Source: Bombus terrestris (lineage: Eukaryota; Arthropoda; Insecta; Hymenoptera; Apidae). From it: DNA of 64,000 bases. Below the pieces are notes generated by a model that was given only the letters and a program-made list of their open reading frames with translations, made no database searches and had not been told where the DNA came from. The stretch is taken from NCBI RefSeq assembly GCF_910591885.1, contig NC_063269.1:2418001-2482000 (forward strand), in the 5' to 3' direction. Position 1 is the stretch's first letter; every line of letters starts with the position of its first letter. Position numbers and translations under genes: made by a program. Below are positions 12,201 to 24,496 of the stretch, piece after piece.

Positions 12201-14642
12201 TTAATAATGCTCTGATCGTTCTAAGTTAATGGTTGGCGAAAAGATTTTTCTGCGCGTTCTACGCTAATTCACTTCTTAGGTATCTTACGATTATAATTAA
12301 TAAAATAAAGATCAGGGTGTTTCAGTAGCGTAGACATAATTTGAAATTTTGTGGAAAATGAAAAACCTGTTGTACGAAGGATATTAAATGCAACATGTTC
12401 CAGTTATAGTATTTTTATCTCGTACTGCTCATAAATAAGGGATTGGTTCGTACGTTCGACAAATTTCGTTAAATTGATATCGAATAAAATTGGACCTTCT
12501 ATTTTCTGCAGTTACCCATATCTGTTGGTATACTTCAGAAACAGAACACGCGTATTTATGTCCATGAAAGGATAATGAACTTAGAAGCTCCCATTCACAA
12601 TTTTTTAAAGCATCCACGTAACACCATGAATATACAATGTACAGATTATACTGATCCGCTTTAAGATGTTACTCAGAGCGCTGAAAAGTCGGTGTACGTG
12701 AAATTCTCGCGCGGACTGTTAAAGAAAGACAGACAGAAGATGGTAACGTTGAATTAAGAACGAGTGCCGTTCTTCCTAGAGCTTTGTTAAAAATTTGATG
12801 GGCCGACGAGGATTCAGCTAGGAACGTCGAACGGGCAGAAAGTTTTCGTGCATTGCACGTAAAACTTGGCTGGTAACCGCTTGGTTTCGCGGGAATTTGT
12901 CTTCATTATTACTAATCACCTATTAAAGTTTACGTTCGACGAGATAGTTAATAGCAAAAAGGGGGCGGGAAATGGGAGGATCGGGCGAGAGAAGGGGATG
13001 GAGCTAAGAAGCGGATGAAACTTTCAGGTGAAAAGTTTTCGGTGTAACTTGCTACCTCTTCGCTGACTGAACTAACAGAGAAAGAGAGAGTAAGAGTACA
13101 TCCTCCGTCCGGTGCTCGTGCAAACAGAATTTGCAGCGAAAACGAAATCTCGATGATTAATTCTCAAGATCCACTATTCTCTCCCTCTCTTTCTCTCTCC
13201 CTCCCTCGTACACGTAACTGGTAGTCCTATTTTTTATTTTTTCAATTTTTTCCCTTTTCCTTGTTCCACTCTTTTTTTAGCGCGTTACGAATCGTATTTA
13301 AATGCGAGCGGTAATTTATTACGCGGCTTCCCCATTGTTCGCTTTCTTTCGCCTTACAATTGCGCGAGCACATCGCGTGCTGCTTTAACGTAATAATTTG
13401 TACCGTGCTTTCAGTAACTCGACCGTGTTCTCGCGCGATTGTACGAAACATTTAAGAAGAGCGAACTGAAGAAGAAGATAGGAACAGCGTCTTTGTCCGA
13501 TTGGAAATTCTCTTCAGATCTAATAGACATCGATTGTATCGTATCGCGTGGACAGTGGACAGTTAACGATACGCGTTGTGCTTCGTCGTTTAACATAACC
13601 GTGCTTGTTTCGATTCGTTTCACGACAAAGAATTTCCTGCTTCACGCTCTGTAAACGAAATTGTTCGCTATTTACTCTCTGGTTTATGCCACAACAAGGC
13701 CACAACGATGCGTAAGAACCTAGAATGAGGTGTAATGGTACGAGAATTTGCACGTCGACGTTGATCCAGTTTCGGCCAAACGATTCTCAATTGACGAAAT
13801 AAATTTCATCTACGACGTCGTTAAAAATAATTTGATCGCCAAAAGAATGTGTCTTTTTTTTCTATTTATGTCGCTACCGGTATAATTCGAATATAGAAGT
13901 AGGCAAAATGGAAATTACGCAGAAATGTTAATAGCACACGGTGCGCCGCGATTTGCATTTAACGCGGAATTATTTCGCGCCTCTATTAGAGTGAAGAATC
14001 CGTTTTCAAGTATCGCGCGGATAGAGAACGGCACAATTAGGTGGTGGTAACCTTTCGCGATAGCGGCAGGTGAACAGAAACGCGGTCTGATTTAAAAAAT
14101 TACCTAAAAGCCCCTATGACGCGGTCCTTGTCCCCTGTTGGATTAATTATAAAAACTAAACATTCATTTCCATCGCGGTAACTTCAATTAATTCCACGCG
14201 GCATGGAAGTAGCGCGGAACTGTTAACAATATGTATTCAACAGCATTACGCGCAATGTCATTTACATTCAACCGAAATTACTCCAAATTTCTATCGTAAT
14301 AAAGAAGCCCGTTTCACACTACGCGGAGAACATTGTAATTAATTCGGCCTGATTCGCGGGACATATGCACGTTTTACGAACTCCGAGTCATGAAACAGAA
14401 TCAACCTATTTTATTACGTAACAAAGAAAACAGAAAACAATAGGACGAAGAACAAAGAAATTACACGCTATGAAGAAAGGCCTTTTTACTGGCTGATACC
14501 GAATCTCGGTCAGGATTAATACCGTGTAGGATGTTCGGTAATCAAAAGAGAGAAATATAACTTAAGTACTACATCTTTATACCGTAAAGTTTCACTGCTG
14601 AATAGTCTTCATGTTCGAGTAAATGCTAACACCCTTATTTTC
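9210..14642. other. non-coding stretch, enhancer-like in places
   Basis: No gene recognised. A 25-bp segment is imperfectly duplicated at about 9451-9475 and 9496-9518. 9900-10320, 11800-12050 and 13900-14360 mix CpG words with ATTA/TAAT and CAGGTG-type words and read like conserved non-coding DNA, though conservation cannot be judged from one sequence. 12960-13010 is G-rich and 13180-13206 is CT-rich. All frames are short and without domains. Confidence 0.45.
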
Positions 14643-14760
14643 CCTTATTTTCCAACGATGCATGTTTTTTATCAGCTTCTATATTTTATATCCGCAATAG
14701 TAGCAAATGGTACTAATAATTAATACGAAATTTAATATACTCGAACCTAATTACTTAGTA
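14643..14760 (+). repeat. AT-rich dispersed repeat, copy 1
   Basis: It starts CCTTATTTTCC and ends with TACTCGAACCTAATTACTTAGTA. The same two ends, in the same orientation and at nearly the same spacing (about 117 bp), occur at 42575-42691 with TACTCGAATCTAATTAATTAGTA; the middle is only loosely similar. Two diverged copies 28 kb apart indicate an old interspersed repeat. I cannot name the family, and no terminal inverted repeat was found. Confidence 0.5.
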
Positions 14761-15599
14761 ATAGAAGCAAGCTCGCGTTCTTTTCAGAATCTTGTAAGCT
14801 ACACATAGCAGCTAGTGACTGTGAGCTTTTAGCCGATTGTATAGAGAATTTATAGCAAATTTCTTTTTCAATGCGGTTCCTGAACTTCGCCAGGAGAACC
14901 ACGTTTCGCATGCACTGACCTTACAAAATAGCAACTCTCAAACTTGCAAACTCTCTCAAATCGCTGTTAAAGAACGAAATATAAGTTGGTCGTGGATCAC
15001 AAACAAGGCTGCCAAACGAATGGCACGGGTGAAAGTATTGTTCGTGACAATCGGATACTGTCGCTTTCGAGCGTGCAGTTTCAGAGCGCGAAATCAGAGA
15101 ACCATATGAGCCGGAGACATATACATGGGTAGAAGGAGCGGCGTTATCGACGGGTTTTCGTCGTTTCGGTCACGGTGCAGGCTTTAATTAAAGTTTAGCA
15201 ATCGATTGCATGGACTGAGCGCGACGAGAGTAATCAACAGTCGCCCACGCAATCAGTGATCGTCGAAGCCAAACTTCGTCTCGCCAATGCTTACGGTACG
15301 GTACACCGTAATCGAACGCTCTTCGAATCGCCGATACACATCGGCTTCTCCGAAGAAACTTTTCCTCTTCTAACAGATTTTTCTTCCACGTCTTCGTATT
15401 TTCCAAATCTTCGGCCAGATTCGTCAAGATCTGGTTTACCCTCGCCACGAATTTAAATCTTGTTTCCCTCCGTCGTCGGTGGCACACGCCGCCCTGTTGA
15501 TTCAGAATATGCGAAGAAAACTCTGTAAGCTGTGGTTTTCCCTAGTTTTCGTGGATCGTGTCTCGTTTTGTTACCACAGGAATTGTTTCTCTTGAATAA

Positions 15600-15637
15600 T
15601 ATATATATAGAGAGAGAAAGAGAGAAAGAGAGAGATA
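15600..15637. repeat. (TA)n/(GA)n microsatellite
   Basis: A short ATATATATA run passes directly into AGAGAGAGAAAG purine repeats. Confidence 0.8.
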
Positions 15638-16200
15638 AGAACTCAAGTAGGTTGTAAATTTGCATTCTTACGGGAACATTGAATTTTCTTTTAAGCAAAG
15701 CTCCATTCCTTTCGAGATTTCGCGATTTGAATATGTTCACTCGGATATTAAATTCACGAAATGCTATTACGTCTTTTTCTGTTTTCATTAATTGACGCTA
15801 GATTTACCGATAACGAAAGTATGAAACCCGTACGAAAGAAATGAAAACGAAGGTTCCGTACGAAAATATGTAAAACAAGTTTTCTTCTCTCTATACTGTA
15901 GAAACGACCATTCAATTCCCAAAATTGTACGTAACTCGGAAAATTTGTAAGCAGAATTACGAATTATAACCCTGATAGTTGCAATGTCGAAGATGTTCGG
16001 TAAAAGAAGATACGCTTTCAAAAAGCACTTTACGATATTGTCCTTCTTTTGAAGTCGGAGCATAGCTGCGATGTGTACTCGACAAGAAAGACTTGTTCGA
16101 ACGATGAATTCTTGTCGATAAACTCTCTCCCTCAGGTTTGTTTTACGAGCTATCGGTGATTTTTTAGTAACTTCCGAAAGACCCCACTTCGCCTCCTAAG

Positions 16201-16286
16201 TTCTCTATATCTCTTTTCTTTTTCCTCTCTTCGTCCTTTTTCTTCTTCTTTTTCCACCGTTTTTTCTTTTTTTTTTTTTTTCTTTA
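16201..16286. repeat. polypyrimidine tract with T-run
   Basis: Nearly uninterrupted C/T on the + strand, ending in a run of about 14 T residues at 16267-16280. It is a homopurine/homopyrimidine tract, not a coding feature. Confidence 0.7.
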
Positions 16287-19200
16287 TACGGGAAGCAGCC
16301 TTGTTAGAAACGGCTTAGAAACTCTTCAGAATGGCCGATCGATAATCTAGAATGCGCTTGAAATCTGGTTTCCAGAGACGTCGAGACCAACCAACGGAAA
16401 CTTTATGACCGACTCGCTGGCCTTTTTAATCGATAATCAGTCGAACGAGAGGAAGAGGGATTGAGCACGATCTTGGCGGAAGCACGAGTTCCGGTTGATT
16501 TGATTTGTTAACAATAGAAACACGACGCGGAGATCGGGAAACTTTCATGACGTCCGATTGTCGAGTGGAATCTTATTTTCGATCAATTTATTTCGTAACA
16601 CTTCCCTAAAGAATTGATTCCACGAAGCTGGTTTCTTAACTATTAGTGTTCGACTATGAATATATGTAGTTAATAAAACATATAGAATTGAGACGATAAC
16701 GTGAGAATCGTTAGTGGTAAAAATTACGCGATCTAAAATTGTTTCTATTACAATTCTGCGTCTTCTTGCACAATGCGATTAATATGTATTATTAGCGAAC
16801 TTGTAGAAATTACAAATTACAAGTTACACATATGAAATACGAATGAATTCTCTTACGTAACAGCAACAAGTTTAATAAAGAAAAAAAAACAAATTAATTT
16901 TATAAGTTACGAACTATCTAATGTTCTTGTTATAACTACCAATCTATCTAGTATTTCTAACTTGTCAATTTACTCACTTTATTAATTAATAAATTACTGT
17001 ATAGAAGGATCATCACCATGACGACATATACTTTTTGAAGTTTCTTCATGGAGATAGAATTTTTGTATCTTTTATCGTAGGAAAGAATAGGATTAAAAAG
17101 CAGCGACCTAATCAGTTGAAATTAACATTCGTTACTCGATACGAGGTGAATTTCGCTCAGAAAGAGATACGTTACGCGACGGTCGTTCAATTCGATCGAC
17201 TTTTCGTATAGCCCGAATGGAATTAAACGGCCGAAATTGGGGGCCAATTATCCGTATTATGTTTCGAGGCGGACGAAATGTTAAGCCGATTGCGCGAATT
17301 AACTCGATCTAAATATGGCTGGTCGAGCGAGAATTCAGCTCTTTAGTACGGCCGGCCATGGGCTTTTCAAAATTCCCGTTCAAACGACAATTCCTCGATT
17401 TCGGCGGCCGTTCCCGGCTAACAATGCTGCCACATTTTTGCATCCCGGCATGGAGAATTAAACAGCAATCTAGCCTCGTGTAAAATTTAAATAAACCCGC
17501 CGAAACTCTGTATGCATACTAAAGGCACGCAATCGCACGAAAAACCTGCGAAATTCCTGGCTACACCAATGGTATTTTAATCCCTTAACTGGCTAAAGTG
17601 AGTTTGTTTTATTAATTTCTCCTTTCTTCATAAACCATACGATACAATGCTGTTACGCGTTTTATATAAAATAGATACAGAAGGATAGTTTGGTATTTAA
17701 AAAAAGAAACATCTTACGCTCGTAACTGCTCTGTTATCATCTGGAAACGGAGGCTTAATCGAAATGAGAATCTCAAGACGCCACTCTAATACTCAGAAGC
17801 ATTAAAAATAACGAACGATCGAAGTCAAAGCACGTGGAAGTATATTCGTATCGACAAGAGGCCAAGTTCACCGATCCTATAAAGATAAATCGGATTTTTC
17901 GTGTCTGTTGATCGTTCCGGCCGCGTCTGACATCGACCAGGCCTTTTCTACTAATCTTCTCGTAGCAGGTTGCGCCTGAGAATAGCAATTCGCTCGTAAT
18001 TCTCCTCGAAGCGAACCTTAAAAATTTCGTTCAAACTGGATCGGCTGAAGAGGGAAGAAGTAGAATTCTATTTACGCGATCGTAGGACGTTTGAGGAGAA
18101 CAAGGTGTTTATTGAATGATTCCGACGTTCGTGAGTGGTAATAAATGCAACCTCGTCGTGTATCGTGGCGCCTTTGTGAATGTATAAATATCGTACGACA
18201 TGTTGCTTCTACGCTAATGAATCTGCACGGGACAGCAATCGGTAGAAGGTTAGGCGTGTCTATTAAAAGTTGATGTCCTTCAGACAGCGAACAAAGATCT
18301 TAATCGTCTGGTGCATTTCTTTAAAATCGGTTTTATCGCATTAAAAATTTCAATTTATCAAATTCAGATACATATCTTCAAATATGAATAGTTCTTTTCT
18401 ATTTTTCTCTACCTTCCTTTTTTCCCTCGAAACAGAACGACGTAAAGATTGGAAAATTGTTTTAAACGAAGACAAGGTGAACTTTTTCGAAGAGAATTTT
18501 TCCTATGGCGTGAAGAAATTCTCGAGGCAGTCTGAACGACGTTCAAGATTAATTATACTTCTCCGAAGGACTCTCTTTAACGGAATTAGCTCATCCCCGA
18601 CAATTAAGCAAGGACTCCCGTAGTGTGGTCTCTATCGCACTGGCGCGTCAGTTTCGCGCGTTGCAAATTAGTTTCTTCGGCTGCTGGAACGAAATGGTTT
18701 CCTCGTGTTGGTTGAATGAAAGTTATTCTTCAGAAAATGACGAATGAACGGCCTGATGAGACGCTTCATTTAGACCGGCGTCCTGTTCCAGCTGAATCGA
18801 TTAAATATTTCACTTGAAACTAGTCTCAAACGTAGTACAATGAACGAAAAATTAAAAGCTGAGTGAAGGAGCTATCTTCGTTAATCCTACTGCTACCGGT
18901 TTACTTTTACTTTTCTTATATTAGGAATGAAATCACATTCGCTCTTAAAATGGAAATAATTTTAATCTATTTGTCATTCAAAAGTTCTATTAAATACAAA
19001 AGCGAAAATTAAATCATAAGAGGAATTAATTTGGTTGGATTAAAATTAATTTTAATTTTAAATAGACTTGCAAGTGCACTAATTGAATGAAATATAAAAA
19101 AATGTAAATTATATTCCTACTCTCAAAAGTGTTAATTAATATTACATTTAAATTAGCAGTAATACGCGCGACGAGTTAATTCGATTTCCTTAATTAACAC

Positions 19201-19982
19201 ATGGAAATAAAATCTTGTTCAACTGAAATTAATAAGTTTACAATAAAAATCAGCTCATGCCGTACTACATGATAACGTTAAAATGCCGGTCTGAAGGATG
19301 AAATTAAAACTGTAAACGATCGTTTCCATTAAAGCAGCACTGCGGCTCGTTCGAAGCAATGTCGTCTGTTCGATCGCGCTCGAAAACGTACAGCGTCCAC
19401 AAATAACGATCGCGCGGCGCGATCAGCCAGACGCGGTGGAAATTATGGTCCCCACTTTTCCCGGAGCCGTTCCGCGACCGGTCCACGTAGGCGTGGGACG
19501 ATCGTCGTCGATCCGTAACATAGATAACCGTCTGAAGGGATGCAAACGCGCCGCCGATTCAAATATCGAATCAAATCTCCAATTATGTGCATGTTTTTTC
19601 TTTAATCAATAGCCTGGAATTGAACGATCTTTTTCTTTTTCCTTTCTCTCAGCGGTACGTTATTTGTCAGACATTTTAACTTCTTCATTTAATCTTAATC
19701 GTTTAATATTGGAATTTTGTTCATTGAGAAACTAAATAGTAGTCGATTGGCTATAGTATCTTATTTCGATTTGACATGTGAAAATTGATAATTGCTACAT
19801 AAACGGATTGGTTGTTAGCATAAAAATGTAACGTTAAAATATAATAATATTGTGGTAAATAAATGACATGAGAAACACGAGTACAATGTTCTAAGAAATA
19901 AATTGATCCAGATGAATTGATATATTTTCTCCAACATTGATTTGATCACCTTTCTAATCAAAATTATACGAAACCGAATATA

Positions 19983-20316
19983 CAGGGTGGTTGGTAACTG
20001 GTGGTACAAGCGGAAAGGGGGTGATTCTACGTGAAAAAAGAAGTCGAAAATATAGAATAAAAATTTTTCGTTTGAGGCTTTGTTTTCGAGAAAATCGACT
20101 TTGAATTTTCGCTCGGTACGGGTGCACTTTATCAAGTTGCGAGCAATTGAAAGAAAAGATTATTGTAGCCTTTCATGCTTTAAAACAATCGAATACGTTA
20201 GAAAGTGTTCATAGAAATTTAATTAGAAGAGCAGAAGTATGTATTCGGCAGAATGGGCAACATTTTTGACTTCTTCACCCCCTTTCCGCTTATACCACCA
20301 GTTACCAACCACCCTG
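19983..20316 (+). mobile_element. non-autonomous Tc1/mariner-type element with 42-bp TIRs
   Basis: Seen: the left terminal repeat (19983-20024) begins CAGGGTGGTTGGTAACTGG and the right one (20275-20316) is its reverse complement over 42 bp with one mismatch (C/T). TA dinucleotides flank both ends (19981-19982 and 20317-20318; the match can be read as TATA). The element is 334 bp, far below the 1.2-1.5 kb of an intact Tc1/mariner element. Between the repeats lies only a transposase C-terminal remnant, so this is an internally deleted copy needing transposase from elsewhere. Near-identical TIRs suggest it is younger than the other mobile DNA here. TA duplication and the DDE-type C-terminus point to the IS630-Tc1-mariner superfamily; the exact family is not assigned. 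Confidence 0.85.
20141..20269 (+). pseudogene. transposase C-terminal remnant (IS630/Tc1/mariner type)
   Basis: One + frame reads E-Q-L-K-E-K-I-I-V-A-F-H-A-L-K, then S-V-H-R-N-L-I-R-R-A-E-V-C-I-R-Q-N-G-Q-H-F, and stops at TGA 20267-20269, six bases before the right TIR. Known: many arthropod transposases of this superfamily end with R-R-x-x-x-C-I-x-x-N-G-G-H-F-E-H, just inside the 3' terminal repeat. Both the motif and the position fit. Everything N-terminal, including the DDE/D catalytic residues, is absent. The open frame also lacks a start codon. It is a fossil marker of the parent element, not a gene. Confidence 0.65.
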
Positions 20317-23155
20317 TATATACAGAATTTTATCACTATTCATCCTCCAAAATTTCTTATTCGAAGCAAACAGCAACAAAAAATCGAATTTATAATTAGC
20401 CATGATTTAAGCAATCTATATATAGCGCGTATCTAAGTTTTTCTTTCGTGCCAAATATTATGCGAGCAAATTGTTTTTTATCAACCGTTAATCTCATGGT
20501 CGCAGCCTTATTTTCTCTCTGCGAGCCGTATATTTGAAGAGGGCTGTTGTCAGCCACACGCCTGGCTTGGTTCCGGTTCAAAATATGCTGGCAATGTCGT
20601 GGCTGGTCTTCGTCCAAGTATCTTGGAGGAGAATAATAGCGAGGAATCGAGGAAAAAGACGCGCAGAAAAGGTAGTCGAGGAATCTTGATTCTCGTCGCG
20701 AGATACCGAAGCCTGGCGACAGGTTTTGCTGCTCCACTTCGATTCTTCGGTATCAAACGCGATCCTCTGACCGCGATAACCGCGCAGCATTCTCGCTGAA
20801 ATGCACCGGGTGTCCCATCGAATCGACTCATGATCGAAGAAATTTCCATAAACCAAGCGATTGCCGATGCTTTCCTGGCCGTTTGTTGCAAGTTGATCGA
20901 CTCGTTTTGGGATTATCGGTCGTTACGGTTAATTTATGGATTCGAATTCAAGATAACCACGTGTTTGCGACTCTCTTACGATCTATTTAAGCGCTGTTTC
21001 GACCGATGAAATGCGAGAGGGATGTATGCTCTTGTTGAATAGCATTTAAATGGATCCTGATCAAGTTGCGAGTAGATTATGGCCATTATTTTAAATTAGC
21101 GGGATCCATGAATAAATCAAGTATCGAGAAACGCAACGTAAATCGATGTAGCTCCGCTCGCTACAACTCAATCGTTAAAATTATCGATTTCTTTTTTCCT
21201 CCGCCTGTTTTTTATTTTCTTCTCTATTCACGTCGATCGAACGATCGAATTTCCGCTTATAAATTTCTTTTGTGACAAGAAACTTAACGTATTGTTAATT
21301 TCTATTTATCTACGGACATGGGATTTATTTCGTTCCCTCCGTTAAGTCGCACTTATCCTTCTTGCACCGATCGATCGAAACGCCAATGATGCAACTGAAA
21401 TCCATTGTACATCCTTTCATTTTTATTCTAACGATCAATCCTCCGTTGGTTTTAAAACCTCCTTGACGTGAGTCCCGGATCGCAATGTAATCCTACGATA
21501 ATGGCAACTTTATAAGCCAATTACGCGACCGCGTAACCTGCGTTATCTCGATATTTTCGTGATGGTCAGTTCATGAACGGGATACTGGCTATTATTGCTA
21601 ATCCGACGTGTCAATTAAAGTCGTTGATAATACAAATCCGTCCAGTTGAATTCATCCAATCTGGCACAGAGGACGCCGACGTAACGCACCGGTGTACTAA
21701 TTGCGTTACGTAAAAATCGTTAACCTCGTTGCGAACAGTCACGAACGACGGCTGAGAAAGCAATTTTCCAACGATTAAAGGTGAAAATGTAACGTTAATG
21801 CGTATGGTTGTATTATAAACAACGTTGATAAATAACAGATAATAAAATCATCGCGATGAATATCGTCCGTGATGATCACGCTGTCATAAACGGTAATATC
21901 TTAATCTTCCGGTCGGCTCTGGTCATCCTTCTCTGCTGGCGTTTATTTATCAGCCTGGTTCCCGTTGATAAAACGCATATTGCAGCCGAGCTTGCCGCGC
22001 AATCAGAGAGCGGCCGGGCATAGTATTCACGGCGATGATGTATTAATACTATTATCGGCTGGTGATCACCTGCGGCCCAAACCAACCTGACGTTGTCGTT
22101 GTTATATAACGCGCCACATCGCCCTTCGATCGTTTAATTCGATCCCGGGTACTCGTCGTTCTATCGCTTTTTTCTTTTTCAATATTCCAGTCAGTTCGTA
22201 AACCAAGTGGAAAATTGGAAATCCTAAGATCTGTCCTGTTTTTGAATTTATTCTAATGGAATTAATAGAATAATCAAAATGATCAGTCCGAAGTTTTTAC
22301 GAAAATTTTAACTTTTACGACGCAATTCTGGGAATTTCATTGATAGTGATCTACCGTGCATTATATATTTTTCATATACTTTTTATTTTCGTTTCTTTCG
22401 TACAAATTTCATATTTTAATCGCGAGTAGTTCTTTCGTCAATGTGTCGATATTGCATAACTTTCTATGAAATGGACGTAATATTTCAATATTAAAAATTA
22501 GACAATTTAAAAATATTTTAGCTTTTAGTACTCGGTATGATATTACTACCTTGTGCGTAGTCCAGGCTTTTTACACGAATAAAGTGTTCCAAAAAAGCAT
22601 ACGTAAAGAAGTACAAACGTAGATAAGACGCGAGAAGAGCGGCAAGGTGAAATGACTAAAAATACGATTATTATCATTTACAAAATCACATCGGAGTTAA
22701 GCGTTTACAAATTCCCTTTCGGTTACTCGTTAAACTGAAAGAACCACGAATACCCTCGGGAAGACGGTTTTCACTTTTCATGGCCACCCTTCCGGTTGAA
22801 CTTTCGTTCCATGGACGCGCGCAATAGCTCGCGAATTCAAGTTCATCCGCGTAGTTAGCCTCTGGAGGGTGACGGAGACTCGTCGACGAGGAGAGCGGTG
22901 TTGGTGATCGTTAAGAAATCGTCTGGCTGTTTTCTCCCTCGCCGTTAACCGGTGCCGCACCCCGGTTCCGTCCGAATCTTTCAGCCTGTTTTCGCTCGTC
23001 CACCCCTCGAGCAGGACGACAGCGTGTCGCCGTCTGGCATTGTGAACGGGGGATAATTATGCCTCATTAACAAATAGCTTTCTTTGATGTGGAAACCACG
23101 TGCGCGTTGCGCCAGGAGGGTTCACCGTGGTCGAGGGTGAGACAGCCAGATATTC
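20317..23155. other. non-coding stretch, CpG-rich patches
   Basis: No gene recognised. 20500-20900 has overlapping open frames on both strands and is CpG-rich. Its peptides show no domain. 21400-22120 has the texture of regulatory DNA: palindromic words, ATTA-type sites, GCGGCC and GATAA words, and no repeats. 22300-22600 is AT-rich. 22750-23060 is CpG-rich and leads into the polypurine tract. Confidence 0.4.
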
Positions 23156-23181
23156 TAGAAAGGATGGGAAAGGGGTGAAAC

Positions 23182-23220
<39 letters not shown>

Positions 23221-23440
23221 AGAGAAAGAGGAAGAAAGCAGGAAGTTGGGGACATAAACAGAAGAGTGGAGAGAGAAAAGGATGCAACGGTGATGGAGTG
23301 GCAAAATGAACGGAGATGAAAAAGAGAGGAAGATAGGAAAAAACAGAGAAGAGGGTGAGAAGAAAAAAGAGGAAAGAACGAAGAGGAAAGGGTGGCGTGA
23401 AGGGTTGAAGGGAGACAAAGGAAGAGGGAAAGGTAGAGTG
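23156..23440 (+). repeat. long polypurine tract with (GA)n core
   Basis: About 285 bases are almost entirely A/G on the + strand, with a pure GA core at about 23185-23214 and GGGAGGG units after it. The opposite strand gives long serine/leucine/phenylalanine-rich open frames (23057-23838) that are by-products of the tract and not genes. Such tracts can form triplex DNA and often lie next to promoters. The CpG-rich DNA just after it (23440-23840) may be such a promoter, but no initiator or splice site was pinned down. Confidence 0.7.
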
Positions 23441-24496
23441 TCGACGTTGCGGTCTAAAAAGTACTCGATCGATATTTCGTGCACCGTGGCAGAACACAGG
23501 CGCAAGCTTCTGTGAGCGAGCGAGCGAATGACGCGGACTGGTTCGCACGCGCGACAAGCTTTTTGTTTTTTAAGAGAGAAAGCTGCCGCGCGAGAAAGAA
23601 ATACCATCCGTCGACGAGATACGCGCGTACGGTGTGCAGCCAGACATAGAGAGAAGCAGAGAAGCTGTTGAACATCGAACTTGCAAGCGACGCGGAAGGA
23701 ACGTCTACGCGATAAAGATTGGAAACCAAATATACATACACGTGTGTTCGCGACCGGCACGTGTCGTCGATATGTATTTGCGTAGCCTCGCCTCACTGGG
23801 GGCACGTTTCTTCCGTTTCCGCGGACTTGCCAGCACATACAAAAGTATTATTTGGAAATTGAATATGCAGTTTGTAAATCGGTCTCGGGAGCGGAAGGAG
23901 CTACCGCCAAAGAAATCTTGCGGAGCTACGAACGCCTCGATGAAATATGAATTTCCTGCCTCGAGGGAGGGGATATTGGCTGGCTGGAATAAAATGGACA
24001 TAGGTTTTTTGGAGGGAACATCCGGTACACCGGTGGATCTGTTATTCTTCTTCTTCTCTCCGAGACTGGAGTTGAACGACTGGTTTTCGTTATTCGAATA
24101 TTTGAAAATTGAACCGGCGATAGATATTTATTCTATGGAAATAAATTAAAAGTATTCTCGGCAGTGAGATGTACCTTCGGAGGAACTCGTTTAAATTTGA
24201 AAATGAAATTTCTAAATCAAAACTGATTCGGTTTAATATATCAATCTGTGAGCGATTAATAAACGGATTTATGCAAATTCGTGCTTCTATCGAGGCAGAT
24301 AAAGAGATGAAATCCAAGCAGAAATTTGTTTCGCTTACCATATGTTAGGATAGATGAATCTTGCACGTTTCATATGTACTTTTACGCTTTTCAATTTCCA
24401 ATAAACGCATAAAAATTCACGGTATAGTGATTAATCGTGGAATTTCGATGGGAAAAGGGAAACCAATAAGATGTAGTTTATAATTCGCCGCTCATA
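23441..24496. other. CpG-rich patch, then non-coding DNA
   Basis: 23440-23840 is CpG-rich with GCGCGC and CACGTG-like words and resembles a 5' flank or leader. A 171-codon frame (23634-24149, + strand) starts at GTG, not ATG, runs out of the CpG-rich DNA into AT-rich DNA and has no domain; I do not regard it as a gene. The rest is ordinary AT-rich DNA. Confidence 0.35.

Larger units (their letters stand above)
14761..19982. other. non-coding stretch with enhancer-like patch
   Basis: No gene recognised. 15600-15637 is a GA microsatellite and 16201-16286 is a pyrimidine tract. 16600-17000 and 18900-19260 are strongly AT-rich. 17200-17580 stands out: CpG words, GGCCGGCC and many ATTA/TTAAT words without repeats or frames, the texture of a conserved insect cis-regulatory element. 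19300-19560 is a second such patch. Open frames here have no domains. Confidence 0.45.

Noticed and set aside
12313..12360. CAGGGTGTTTCAGTAGCG as a possible transposon end
   Set aside because: No inverted partner, no target duplication and no transposase frame within about 1 kb. The resemblance to other CAGGGTG ends is too short.
23057..23838. Long - strand open frames (166 and 227 codons)
   Set aside because: They are translations of the polypurine tract and adjacent CpG-rich DNA, consisting of S/L/F/P-rich simple sequence with no domain.
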